From Vespa crabro (taxonomy: Eukaryota > Arthropoda > Insecta > Hymenoptera > Vespidae): a DNA stretch of 64,000 bases. Position numbers and translations under genes: made by a program. Below, one piece after another: positions 53,072 through 63,937 of this stretch. The stretch spans positions 6,976,440 to 7,040,439 of the forward strand of contig NC_060961.1 in the NCBI RefSeq assembly GCF_910589235.1. The letters are read 5' to 3'. Under the pieces are notes generated by a model, which was not told the origin of the DNA, did no database searches, and saw only the letters and a program-made list of their open reading frames with translations. The first letter of the stretch is position 1, and the number at the start of each line of letters is the position of its first letter.

Positions 53072-53829
53072 CTAACATTCGTGTTTTATGGTCGTGAGTT
53101 ATTACCCTTCTCGTAAGAGAATTTAGAGCTTTTCTCTCTCTCTCTCTCTCTTTCTCTCTCTTCCTCTCCCTATCTCCCTCTCTTTCATATGTACTTTTTT
53201 ATTTCTTTTGTTTTGTTTTGCCTTTTTCTTTTTTTTTTTTTTTTTTTAGTATAAGCTGTTACTACTCTTCGATAAACTCGCTAAGTGACGAGGAATCATT
53301 CGTTTTATCGTTCGCAATTAAATTTTCTTTTTTCCCTGTTGCAATCGTCGTAATCCAATGACCATAAGAATTCGTCGATATCATTTCAAATGAAGAAATA
53401 AATATAGATTAATTTTCAAAATGTCATCTCACATAATTTTTAGAAGAATTCAACGTATAACCTAGAATTTAGAATGTTTAGGAATTTAGGATTTTTTTTT
53501 CTTTTTTTGTATAAATCGCATTGAAATATCTTGAAAAAAATTTTTTAATGAGAAACTTTACAATCTACGATAATAAATATGTGTCGTAAGTCTCGTTAAG
53601 AAATAATTTCTAGGTCGATTAGATTAATTAAAATGGTTAAGTCAAACATACAAAATTATATTGTCGAATTTAATAAGATCGATCAGAACGTTATTCAATT
53701 AATCAATCATTTGTCAAGGCTCGATACAAATTTCTAATGAAAATTCATAATAGAAGCAGTAAATCAATTAACTAGGCCTAAATTATCTAAGTTTGAATAG
53801 CGATCGATTTTCAGAAAAGGGATCGTTTC

Positions 53830-53945
53830 CGGGATTATGGGTTTGGTTGGTGTTCATTCAATAAGCCCCAGCGAATTCAACGATACGGCCATTATTAGCC
53901 GTGGGCTTTCCGGTTAGTAGTTACTAATCGGCGTCAGTTCTACGA
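53830..53945. promoter_or_regulatory. Candidate conserved regulatory element with inverted repeat
   Basis: Repeat-free block including GGCCATTATTAGCCG and the near-perfect inverted repeat CGGTTAGTAGTTACTAATCG (53911-53930, one mismatch). It lies 2.7 kb upstream of the first coding exon. Confidence 0.28.
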
Positions 53946-54700
53946 ACTTGTATGTGAAGTATAGAGTACAAAGAAATGCATACGAGGAATTAAAGGATTT
54001 CTTTATCTTTCTTCGTGATTAAATGAAAAAGGAGTTTTGTCAATTACATTTTCTCGTAGAAATCAATAAATCTACTATTGGTTCATTCTAATGTATTCAG
54101 AACGTATCAATTTTGCAAAACGAAACATTACCATCGTCTTTATTCATTCGTGTATTTGCATTTACGTTCGATCGTTTAGAGATTCTTTGACGAAAATTAA
54201 TACGATTAATTCGATTGTTTGGGAACGTTCGAAAAAGAGGATTAAAACGAATTAAGAGAAAGAAAAGATTGTGAGATAGAAGAAGAAGAAAAAGAAAAAG
54301 AAAAGGAAGAAGAATCGAACGAAATTCTATGTCTTTATTTAAACGAATTGTCTATGAAAATTGTCTGTGGTAAATAAAAGAAAGAGAACAAATTCTGGCC
54401 GATTATCATTTTCCGTGATAGGCCAACTGAGATATGTTCAACACCTGTTCATGGCTAGTTCGAAAAATCTGTCAAAGAAATAAATTTATAGCGTCGTAGA
54501 GACGTTGTTCATGACGGTAACAGACATATCCCATCGTTCATTGTTTATTCGTGTGAGCAAATCCTGTTGTCAGGTGGACAGGACTGCTGGGTAATCTCAC
54601 GTAACGATGTTACATGGTCAGCTTTCTATTATATTTTTTTTTTGTTTTGTTTTTGCCTCACCTCTCTTTTCTACCCTATTTTATTTTTTTTTGCTTTCTT

Positions 54701-54863
54701 GTCGTTGTTTTTATTGTTGACGTCCATCGTCCGTCGTCGCCGTTGTTGTTGTTCTTGCTATCGTCATCGTAGTTGTTGTTATTGTTGCGTTCGTCGTCGT
54801 TGTTGATTTTTATTTTTCATTTTTATTTCCTCTTTTGTTGTTATTGTTGTTGTTGTTGTTGTG
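54701..54863 (+). repeat. Degenerate (GTT/GTC) trinucleotide tract
   Basis: GTTGTT, CGTCGTC and TATTGTTG units with period near 3, ending in a cleaner (GTT)n at 54836-54861. It translates as Val/Cys/Arg/Leu runs without domain character. Confidence 0.8.
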
Positions 54864-55233
54864 CTCCGCTTTTATCTATTTTTCACGTCCAACAGACGCC
54901 TCCATTCTTCGTCGAGGAGAACGCAGAGAACGCTCGGTGAGAATGTTGGATGATTCTGAGTGACAACATAAAGCAGAGAAAGAGAAGTGCTTTTGGGTAG
55001 AACCACAAACTCGTTACGAAGCACCTGTAGGAGACAGTAGGATTATTCGAAAATTGTTAGGTAAAGACACTGATGAACAGGAGGGACTTGGAGGTTGTAA
55101 CAAATTCTCTTTTCCTCGCTTGTTTCTTTTGGAATTATTTTTGGGTTCTTGTTGAACGAAGAAATAGACAGATAAAGAAAAAGAAAGAGAGAAAAAGAGA
55201 GAGAGAGAGAAAGTGAGAGAGAGAGGGAGACTA

Positions 55234-55606
55234 TCAAAAACTTTTAGGTGAAAGATTGGGGCTCGATCGAATAGACGAAAGATTCGTTGGAGCATCTAAA
55301 TGGTTTTCAGTAAAGTGGGAGAACGATGGGTAGATGTCGTTGTTTTCTTCTACGAACTTCCGTTCAAATCGAATCATCGCAGAATTTCGTGGTAACAATC
55401 TTCTATTTGAGTTGATGCGCCCAACTGATTTCATACCGTTCGTCCTTCTTGTTGCCAACCTCATGGGGAAAACTTCATGGTTCATCTGTAAACACGATAA
55501 ATTTTCCGTTGGTAAAAGAAGATGGATGATTATATTTATTTTCAAATCAATTCTAAACATAAGTTATTGGGTTTCGATCGGTCTTATAGATTTAGAAAAT
55601 CATTAG
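55234..55606. other. Non-repetitive block open on both strands
   Basis: A 108-codon frame (55234-55560, minus) overlaps a 90-codon frame (55334-55606, plus), both from ATG and both free of simple repeats. It lies 1.0 kb before the first coding exon of the Dpr-like gene. Neither product resembles a known domain. Upstream regulatory sequence is as likely as coding. Confidence 0.2.
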
Positions 55607-56091
55607 TCAAACTTATCGGAAAATAGTTATGAAAATAAGATCGTTTTGCATGAGTATTATGAATATGAAGGAAAAAAGAAAAAAAGAAAGGAATGAAGAA
55701 AAGAAAAAAAAACAGATGATTAATATAATAGCTGAAAGAATTGATATCATAATAATCATTATATTATTTTATTATTCTATTACAGAAAGAGAAGGAGGAA
55801 GAAAGAGAGAAAGAGAGGAGTCTTTCGTTTTTCTTATTACTTTTTTTCCCCACATCGATTTTCTTCAAGACGTACTCGTTTAACTGTTCCTGACAATACC
55901 CTTTCGTGTTTCCTACGAAACCTTTCTCCTACGATCGTCTGTCTTCGACAACGCCGAGTTTCTAACTTGGATTTATTATTCTCGGCTCCTTCGTCTAGGA
56001 GTCGTCATCGAGAAGTAGTTTTAAAGTGCAAGAGAACGTTTTGTCGATCTTTTTTCTTTATTGTATTCCCTCCTCTCTTCCTCTTTCTCTT

Positions 56092-56157
<66 letters not shown>

Positions 56158-56298
56158 GAGCGATGCTTGTTAATCCTCCGAAAAAAGGAGCAGGTTGACT
56201 TTTTCTAGGATATTCGTCGAGAGCACGTCACATTGATCTCTGCTCAATGAGACTCTCTCTCTATCTATCCATTTATCTATATATAGATAATCTACCTA

Positions 56299-56339
<41 letters not shown>

Positions 56340-56612
56340 CTCACATTCCCTTTCTATATATTCGAGAATTCGGTTAAATCGAACATAGGCATATATACAC
56401 ATACACGCTCAGAGAACTTATGGTAATATTTGAATATTGAGTATATTGAGTATTGAGGGAATCGATGCTATATTCTATATTACTGTTTGATGTTTTATTA
56501 TCTGAATATTAATTAATGATTCTCATGAATTGATTTATAAAAAAAAAAAAGAAAATAACTTTAATTTAGAAAAAAAGTTTTAATAATTGAAATTTTCCTA
56601 TATTTATTGCAG

Positions 56613-56673
56613 AAGCAGGAAAGCGGAACGTGCTGCGACTTTGGGACTAGAAATGAGTTGAGGATTGGCTACG
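56613..56673 (+). other. 5' UTR part of the first coding exon
   Basis: The sequence before this exon is AT/T-rich and ends in tttattgcag at 56603-56612, a good splice acceptor, so transcription starts further upstream. The 61 nt leader contains ATG AGT TGA (56653-56661), a two-codon upstream ORF in the same frame as the main ATG. Its TGA closes the frame upstream and fixes the coding start at 56674 or later. An unspliced transcript starting near here is the alternative. Confidence 0.6.
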
Positions 56674-56752
56674 ATGTTGAGTCGTTTGTCGGCCGTGGTG
56701 GCCTCCATTTTGGTTCACCAGGTACACTTTCTGTGCACCGCAAACTCTCAAG
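56674..56752 (+). CDS. Dpr-like receptor, coding exon 1 (signal peptide)
   Basis: The ATG at 56674 opens 26 codons plus one base (phase 1), followed by donor G|gtaagc at 56753. The peptide begins MLSRLSAVVASILVHQ: a short basic N-terminus (R4), a hydrophobic core over about residues 5-14, and small residues (CTANS, 21-25) suited to signal peptidase cleavage. This fits a secreted or membrane receptor entering the ER. The start is set by an in-frame TGA at 56659-56661. The split last codon G|GC encodes glycine with exon 2. Cleavage near residue 23-25 is inferred; no predictor was run. Confidence 0.75.
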
Positions 56753-56887
56753 GTAAGCTATATCATCGCCTTTTCTATTAGATTAGGAATTTCACGATTG
56801 TAAATATTTTTTTGGTGAACATATTTTCTATTATTGTAATATAACAAATAACATGCGTGTATATACGCATATAAATTGTGAACATAC

Positions 56888-56931
<44 letters not shown>

Positions 56932-58329
56932 GAGAGAGAAAGCTTCATATTTTATGGTACGATTCTTTCCTAGGGAATTTCAATGCCACGAGAAGAGTAA
57001 TATGTTACACGTTGGTTAAGAAGTCGCGTTGCGTTCGAATTCTTTTTGGAAAGGGGAAAAAGAAAATAAAAAAATTAAAAAAAATTAAAAAAAAAAATAA
57101 AATGAAAAGATAAAATAAAAAAAATGAAAAGAGGAATAAAAAATATCTCATTGTGCGGTCTGGAAAGATCCCGAAAAGGCAAGATTATAGGTGCTGAATA
57201 ACGAGTCACAGATACTGAATGCCCCTGGCTCGACGCTCAGACATTGTCCTATAATTTTCCAATTAAGGCATTGGATTCCCATAAATTCTAGGACCTTCGA
57301 CAGAATCCATAAATTCGACGTCGAGCGACAAGCCGTGTGCGCTGGTCCAATCGTACTTTTAGACTCCAGACGGTCCTTACATTACGAAGTGGAACGATGA
57401 AATCGAAGCTAGAGAGAGAGAGAAAGAGAGAGAGAGAGAAAGGAAGAAGGAAGAAGGTGGACGATGAATATCGATTAATGGCCAACGACGATCCTTTCGA
57501 GACGACGTAAAATTCTATTTTCCCTCTTTCGAAAGTAGAGAAATAATACCGACCACGTTGAGACAAATATCCAATTCTCTTGAGAAAAACATTCAATCGA
57601 TTGGTTCCGTTGTCGAAAGAAAGGAGTCGATTCAGCCATTAACACCTTTTTATCGTTCAAATTTCGATCTTTTTCGTATTTTTCGAAACATTTGATTTTT
57701 CTCTATAAATCTATAATAAATATGAATATGGGTTTTCAATTGAATTTCTTAATTTAATAAATTTATCTAAATATTATAATGTTATCATATTCGCGAAAAC
57801 AGAAATATATATACACATACTCATATAATATATAAGAAGAAAATTAAATAGAGGAAAAATTTTCTAATAATAGTATATGTATGTTATAGAAAGATAAATA
57901 TAGCGTTTAATGCTATATAGCATGGTTAAGCCTAGTCAGAAACGTTGACACCTTTCGAAACTTAATCTCTCGTAGACGTTTCAGGAGACGTATTTCGAAA
58001 TCCTGACCAGAGAGGAGAGTAACCGGATTTATTCTTCCATTGAGATTATGTGCTTCGTCTTTCCAACGGATATTAGAAGTCCGTTCGTATCGTGTACTTT
58101 TCTTGGATAGTTTCTCCTCCCTTTGCTATCGGAAGAAAATTCTGCTCGCGAGATTGGTCCTGCCAGAAAGGACGTCGGTTCTTCTCACTCGAGCTGATAA
58201 ATTTCTCGAGGATTATCCCGTCGTTCTTCGGAAAATACCGGGACTCCGAAATGACTTCGAAATAGTGAAAAAGAGAGTAAGAGAGAATAAGAGAGAAAGA
58301 GAAAGAGAGAGATAGAGAGAAAGAGATAG

Positions 58330-58383
<54 letters not shown>

Positions 58384-58799
58384 AGATATAGATAGATAGA
58401 TAAAAAAAGGAACGCATTTGGAACAAAATCGTCGATCGTCTTAGATTCAAAGAAAATAATTTTGATGCTAGTCGTAGCTCTAATAGAAGATTCTCAAACA
58501 AGCTGATAGCGATCATCAGCTCAGAAATGAAAAAGGAGTAAGGTATTCGCGGGAACCGCGAGTCATCAAATTTGATCGAGAGATATTGAACTCCTTTCTT
58601 TCTTCTCTCTCTCTCTCTCTCTCTCTCTGCGTGTGTGTGTGTGTGTGTGTATATACATATGTGTTCTTCGAATTCTCTAGCTTTTTCTTCTTTTCTTCTT
58701 TTCTTTTTTTTCTTCTCTTTCTTCCTTTTATTTTCTCTATCCACTCTCTGTCTCACCTAAACCGTCCAAAGATTCTGACTTTATAGGGGAAACGAGATT

Positions 58800-58836
<37 letters not shown>

Positions 58837-59147
58837 TTCTCTTTCTTTTTCTTTTTTTTTACTTTCTTTCTTTCTTACAGTCTTGCTTTCGACTCAAAGA
58901 ATCCCTCGCGAAAAAGTGACTTTATTACTTCTTCTTGGATTATCTACTATTCTTTTTTCACTATGTGTGCCAAGGCATGTAAAATGTATTAAACGTTGAT
59001 AAGTATGCAAGTAGATTGTATTAAAAGTAAAAAGGAGGGGGGGCGGCTGGGAAAGGGGCATGAAGGAGGAAAGGGGAAAAGCTCAATTCCATTTAGCGCG
59101 ATCTAATGTTTTTTATTTCTTTTCTTATTTTGTTCTTTTTTCCTTTT

Positions 59148-59179
<32 letters not shown>

Positions 59180-60078
59180 TTCCTTTCTTCTTTTTTTTTG
59201 TCAACAAAGTACGTATTTATTTATATTGATTTTCAATCTTTATCTGATACATATATACATTTTAATTGATAATAGAAATTAATATACGAAAAGTATTAGT
59301 TAAAATTAAATTCATTATGTTCTTATTTTATTTATTATCGTATTTGTATTTATTTATATTTTCTGTTCAGATTAATCTTGACTTGATAATAATTATAAAC
59401 AAAGCTGGAAGAAACTTGATAATACGATTGGGAATTATAATAATTATTCAATAATGTCAATATTATTTGCAATACATTTCTATGAGAGTATCGCGTACGA
59501 AGCAGAAAAGAGGAAACGAGAAAACAAAAAAAAAAGGAAAGAAAAAAGAAAAGGAAACAAAAAAGAAGAAGAAGAAGAAGAAAACAAAAATAAAAAATAA
59601 AGAAGAAAAAAGACAAAAGGAAAAGAGATATCGGTCTCGTTAGTAGAAAATCAATTCTTATCTCGTTTCGTTATTATACGTAATTAATAGAACTATGTAT
59701 TCATCGTGTGTGCGTTGTCATGTGAACATATGTACGACGTGTACAAGAATCGGTGCTCGGAATGATAGTGGATGATACGTGTCCTCGAGGTCTCCATGGG
59801 TGAGGGTGAGATGCGAAAAGCTTTCGATTGCGAAACACGTGAAGGGAATCGAATTAACAAGGTTACCACGTTCGCCATTTAAACTGGATGTTGCCTAAAG
59901 GGGATTGTAAAACATAACAAAGCATTTAGTCTTAAGATCGATTCATTCGTTACTATTTTTATCTCGCTTTTAATCGTACACTTTTAATTTCGATCAAATT
60001 AAATCAATTTCGAGAATTAAGAAAATTTTTTTCTAAATTACATTTCAAGTTATTTTTATTATATTTACGATTGAAGGT

Positions 60079-60149
<71 letters not shown>

Positions 60150-60873
60150 TTATAATATGGCGAAGTTTCTTTTTTCTTATTCTTAAATTTTTATCAAAAT
60201 TTATATATTAAGTATAGTCGCAATTGTGCTAATCGATCGGTAATACTGTTGGTAATACCATTGTCGATAATACTATTTGAAAAAGAGTCCGTATAATAGA
60301 ATAGATGAAATCAATTTAATCAACTCTCGAGTTTGTTCCCTTCATATTTTATGATATATTCTAAGTATTGTATTTTAATAGTATGTACGCAATTATTTTG
60401 TTTGTCCCCTTTCATTAGGTAAATTTTAATTTTTTTTTTTTCCTACAAAGTTACGATATTTGAGTTTATAAATTGAAGGGGAGTACTATTTTTCTTTTTT
60501 TTTCGTTTATTTAATTTATTTAATTTAATTTCGTGTAGAAAATTTTAAATCGTGTAGAAAATTTAAAATCGTGTAGAAAATTTAAAATCGTGTAGAAAAA
60601 AGAGAAAAGAAAAATTGAAACCTAATTGAATCGATGATGATAAATAACGAGAGGCAAATAAAGAGAGGGAGGGGAGAGAGAGAAAGAGAGGGTGGGAAAT
60701 AGGAATAGAAAGACAAAATGAAAAAGAGAAAGAGAAATAAAAGGAAATTTTTTTTTGATGGAAAAAAATTTAGTTTATGATAGATTCTCGTCCTTTTATA
60801 TCCATGTATGGATGTATTGATGTATATATGTGTGCCATTAAGAAGTATACAAAGTCATTTTAAACGATTGCAG
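56753..60873 (+). other. Intron 1 of the Dpr-like gene (4,121 bp, phase 1)
   Basis: It starts gtaagc and ends cgattgcag. It holds (AG)n at 56891-56942 and 57411-57455, A-rich DNA at 57056-57145, (AG)n/(GATA)n at 58266-58410, (CT)n then (GT)n at 58603-58650, (CT)n at 58801-58832, pyrimidine-rich DNA at 59130-59200, purine-rich DNA at 59516-59625, a long (AT)n at 60081-60147 and a 19 bp tandem repeat at 60531-60600. Non-repetitive open frames at 57191-57400 and 58040-58315 do not fit the exon phases. I see no further exon. Confidence 0.7.
60531..60600 (+). repeat. 19 bp tandem repeat, 3.7 copies, in intron 1
   Basis: The unit TCGTGTAGAAAATTTAAAA starts at 60531, 60550, 60569 and 60588. The first three copies are nearly identical and the last is partial. 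Low divergence suggests recent expansion. Confidence 0.92.
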
Positions 60874-60947
60874 GCGTGAAGCCAGTTCCCGGGCTGGAAA
60901 ACCTGCCGAGGTCGTTCTGGCGTGAGCTCAGTTCACCCTTTACAGAG
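60874..60947 (+). CDS. Dpr-like receptor, coding exon 2 (linker)
   Basis: The exon lies between acceptor gattgcag (60866-60873) and donor GAG|gtaagt (60948). It is 74 nt and completes the split glycine codon, then encodes 24 residues beginning VKPVPGLENLPRSFW and ending in SSPFTE. With exon 1 this gives 51 whole codons, so the exit phase is 0. The segment is rich in proline and charge, with no cysteine, and falls between signal peptide and Ig1. That matches the variable linker before the first Ig domain in this family. It is GC-richer than its surroundings and too short to be found as an ORF; support comes from splice sites and phase. Confidence 0.72.
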
Positions 60948-63532
60948 GTAAGTTTCGCGCACGGTTAAACTCGAAACGTGAAGTTGCCTTTCGGAATCGG
61001 GATGCCGATCTAAATTCGTTCCTCTCGTTTTCGACCTTTCAAAGAGCAACGTTTCTATACGCGTCTGTGGTTTTCGAAGGAGCGTTGACGTCATTTTGGT
61101 ATGCATTTCATTCGTCGTTTCGTGCGGGGATCACTATTTCGAGTATCCATTTTGCGTAGATGCTTATCTACATACCTATTTATGGATGTATGTATGCATA
61201 TATGTATGGATGTATGTATGGATGTATGTATGCATGTATATACGCTTAACATTCATTACATATCATATTAAAATTATTTTATCTTATTATGTCACATTCT
61301 TTTTTCTTTGTTTCTAATTAACTCTTAAAAGTTATTAAATCATGGAAAAAAGTGTCTCCGTTTATTTTTTCATTGGAAAAAAAAAAATAAATATTACTTT
61401 TTTCTTTCCTCTTTTTTCTTTTTTTCTTTTTACGCATTTTAGAAGAAAATTAAATTATTTAATTAAAGGCTTATTGGTGTTCTTTGATAATGGATATTCA
61501 TATATGAATATTATAGGAAATTGATTTTTACTGTAATTGGAAATAATAACGAAACAGATTGTAAGGACAAATATAAATTGATTTCATTCAGATGTTCCTT
61601 ACGTTTTTAGGAGATAAAATTTTATTTATTGACGATTAATTTTTAAAATTTCATTAACGAACGTTAACAAAAGGAATAATAATTTTTTAATTGCTCGAAC
61701 TCGCTTAATCAGAATTTTTAATATTTATGTCTCTTTCTTTTTATTACTTTTAACAATCGACGAATAAATTGGTCCAGTTTTCCTTTTTGTTGTTCACAAA
61801 TTCATTGGAATAGAATTTTTTTTTTTTGTATCTGTTTTTCTACCAACTCGTAAGACTTGTGATAGTCGTCATAGATGAAAAGAAAAAACTTGATTCAATT
61901 TGTACATCTTTTCGAATTGATTAAACTCGAGTATTTTAATCTTCGTTCGTAAAACAACATAACGTGTACTCTGTTATTTCCGATGTTTTTGAAGATCCTT
62001 TTTTTCTCTTTTTTTTTCTCTTTTTTTTTCTACGACATCACGTAGACGTGACCGCGATGGGTTTTAGTATGACCCAACCCCAGTCCCCTCTAACCCACCT
62101 CCCACGACCCCTTTTCTACCCGTTCACCTCGCTTTTCTCCATCACACTTTTACATTCTCAAGTGTCGTAAAGTTTTTTTCTCCTGCCGATACACTCTATC
62201 TTTTGCTTCGTCGTTACCGCGACCAAAGAGAAACGCGAGAGCGCTATCAAATAACTATCTCGCGTGAAAATCTTTGCACCCAGGCAACTCTCATCTTGCA
62301 TATTTTTTATCTTCTTCCTCTTCTTCTTTTTCTTCTTCTTCTTCTTCTTCGTCTGCTTCTTTATTTTTTTTGTATTTTTTCTTCTTTCTTTCTTTTTTTT
62401 TTACCCATTTCCCAATAGTCTCTTCATTGTCTACTTTTTTTTATCTTCTAATGTAAAATTTTTATCATATTTTTGTTCTATTTTTCCTTTCTTCTATCTT
62501 TCTTTTTCTTCTTCTTTTTCTTCTTTGTTTTTCTTAATTTTTAATCCTTTTTGAAATAATCACTTATGAATCGTTGCAAGGATCACATTTAGCGGCGCAT
62601 ACTATTTCCCATATGCTATTCTAATGCTCAAGCTTTTACACGTCCGATCTAATAAAAGAGAATTTGAAATTCGTTCGGTTGATTTGCCGATAATACAATT
62701 CAAATAATAAGATAAATGTATTGATAAATTTGCCGTACTTTCACGAATTTATTGGAAAATTATTGCGAACGTAATCTCGTGAGAGTTGAAAGGTCACCGA
62801 CCTGAAATTCATTCGTACGATCGTGTAACCACAGCTGTCGGTCGATTCACGAATATCGAGCACGGTGAATTCAAAATGCGTGGTCGACTTGCAACGGTAA
62901 AGATCGTTTTACGGATCGTTTCTTTTTCTCTCGTATTTAACATTTCCTTAGTACGATTGTTTCAGATTTCAAATGGTTGAAAATATAGCGAGATGAAAAT
63001 TGAAAAGCGAAATTCGAAATCATAAATGCGAATTCGAAAAAACATAGCTTCCGTTATCACGATGGCTTCGATGAAACAAAAAAGAAAGAAAGAAAAAAAA
63101 ACGATTGCTTATCGAACAGCTATTATGCAAACGTGTTCGATGTAAATGACTGGGTGAAGTGAGAGCATCTTTTTTTCCCTTTGTTTTTGGACATTTTCTC
63201 TGCGAGCGTGAACGTAAACAGAGGAAACCCGGGGATAGTTTTTAAAGAGCTGACATCACGAGTGATTCATTTTATTGACCTCGTTTAAAAGAGAGAAAGA
63301 GAAAATCAGGTCGGTCATTCTATCGTAATTGTATGTTTAAAATGAAGGAAACAGAGTGGAAATATTAAAGGAACGTTGTTCGATATAAATATTTATTTAA
63401 AATATAAATTATACGATTAGAAAACGTATATGAAATACCTTGTACATTTGTATATGTTTTATTAATGTGTCAACGTGTTTGTTTGTGTGTAGATGTGTTT
63501 GTGTGAGTAATTGCATCCGATTTAATTTCCAG
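60948..63532 (+). other. Intron 2 of the Dpr-like gene (2,585 bp, phase 0)
   Basis: It starts gtaagt and ends tttaatttccag. It contains a (GTAT/GGAT)n array at about 61183-61240, T-rich blocks at 61998-62030, and a long pyrimidine block with (CTT)n at 62305-62550. The open frame at 62786-62980 is non-repetitive but shows no paired splice sites and no recognisable domain. Confidence 0.7.
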
Positions 63533-63682
63533 GTGTACGAAGTGGACAATTTTGCCACTGAAATCGGTGCAACGCCCGAGCCAAGGCCGTTTTTCGAAGA
63601 TCCTGAGAGCAACATTACAGTGCAGTTAGGAGCTCAAGTACACATGCACTGTAGAGTGCAGAATTTGCAAAAGAATTTGAAG
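63533..63682 (+). CDS. Dpr-like receptor, coding exon 3 (N-terminal half of Ig1)
   Basis: Exactly 50 codons between acceptor tttccag (ends 63532) and donor AAG|gtaagc (63683), phase 0 at both ends. Residues 52-101 of the model include PRPFFEDPESNITVQLG, typical of the A/A' strands of a Dpr Ig1. Cys91 follows in CRVQNL, the B-strand cysteine that would pair with one in a later exon. N78-I-T80 is an N-glycosylation sequon. In Dpr proteins the next residues are usually VSW plus R/K, so the C strand and its tryptophan should open the next exon, beyond the window. An open frame begins at 63440, but the part before 63533 is intron. Confidence 0.82.
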
Positions 63683-63883
63683 GTAAGCGTGATGTGATTT
63701 TTCTTCATTTATTGATTCATTCACTCATTCGTTTATTTATTTTTATTTTTATTTTTATTATTTTTTTTCTTCATTGATAACAATTTATAGATCGTTTAAG
63801 TACATTTGTATTGGTCATCGAAAAAATAAAAAGGAAAAAAGTGAGCGAATAATATAAACGTAGAATTTAGAGAAAGAGAGGTG

Positions 63884-63937
<54 letters not shown>

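Larger units (their letters stand above)
47167..53829. other. Gene-free repeat-rich DNA
   Basis: Normal-complexity 47170-47360. (AT)n 47691-47730 and 50906-50962. GC-balanced patch 48060-48240 with TGCGTGCTCATC twice. (AAT)n 49033-49051. T-rich 49200-49238. (GA)n 49659-49710, 51130-51210, 51561-51632, 52155-52199 and 52979-53073. (GT)n 49815-49835. T/C-rich 51902-52025. (CT)n 53130-53182. No gene recognised. Confidence 0.76.
53946..56612. other. Region upstream of the first coding exon
   Basis: GA-rich 54278-54312. Trinucleotide tract 54701-54863 (listed). (GA)n 55175-55230 and 55790-55820. (CT)n 56076-56157. CT/TATC 56255-56345. From 56490 the DNA becomes AT- and T-rich and ends in the acceptor at 56603-56612. 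The simplest reading is the 3' end of a 5' intron. Confidence 0.6.

Noticed and set aside
57191..57400. Protein-like 69-codon frame in intron 1, just after ATTATAG
   Set aside because: It starts with GTG, not ATG. Used as an exon after exon 1 it would be in the wrong phase (GGT GCT GAA TAA) and stop at once.
58073..58756. 227-codon minus-strand frame inside intron 1
   Set aside because: Large parts are CT/GA/GATA repeats and it lies in an intron of the supported gene. No known domain.
62786..62980. 64-codon frame in intron 2
   Set aside because: It has no start context, no paired splice sites and no domain, and intron 2 phases already join correctly.
63440..63532. In-frame extension upstream of exon 3
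   Set aside because: It translates a T/G-rich stretch rich in Cys and Val before a clear tttccag acceptor, so it is intron.
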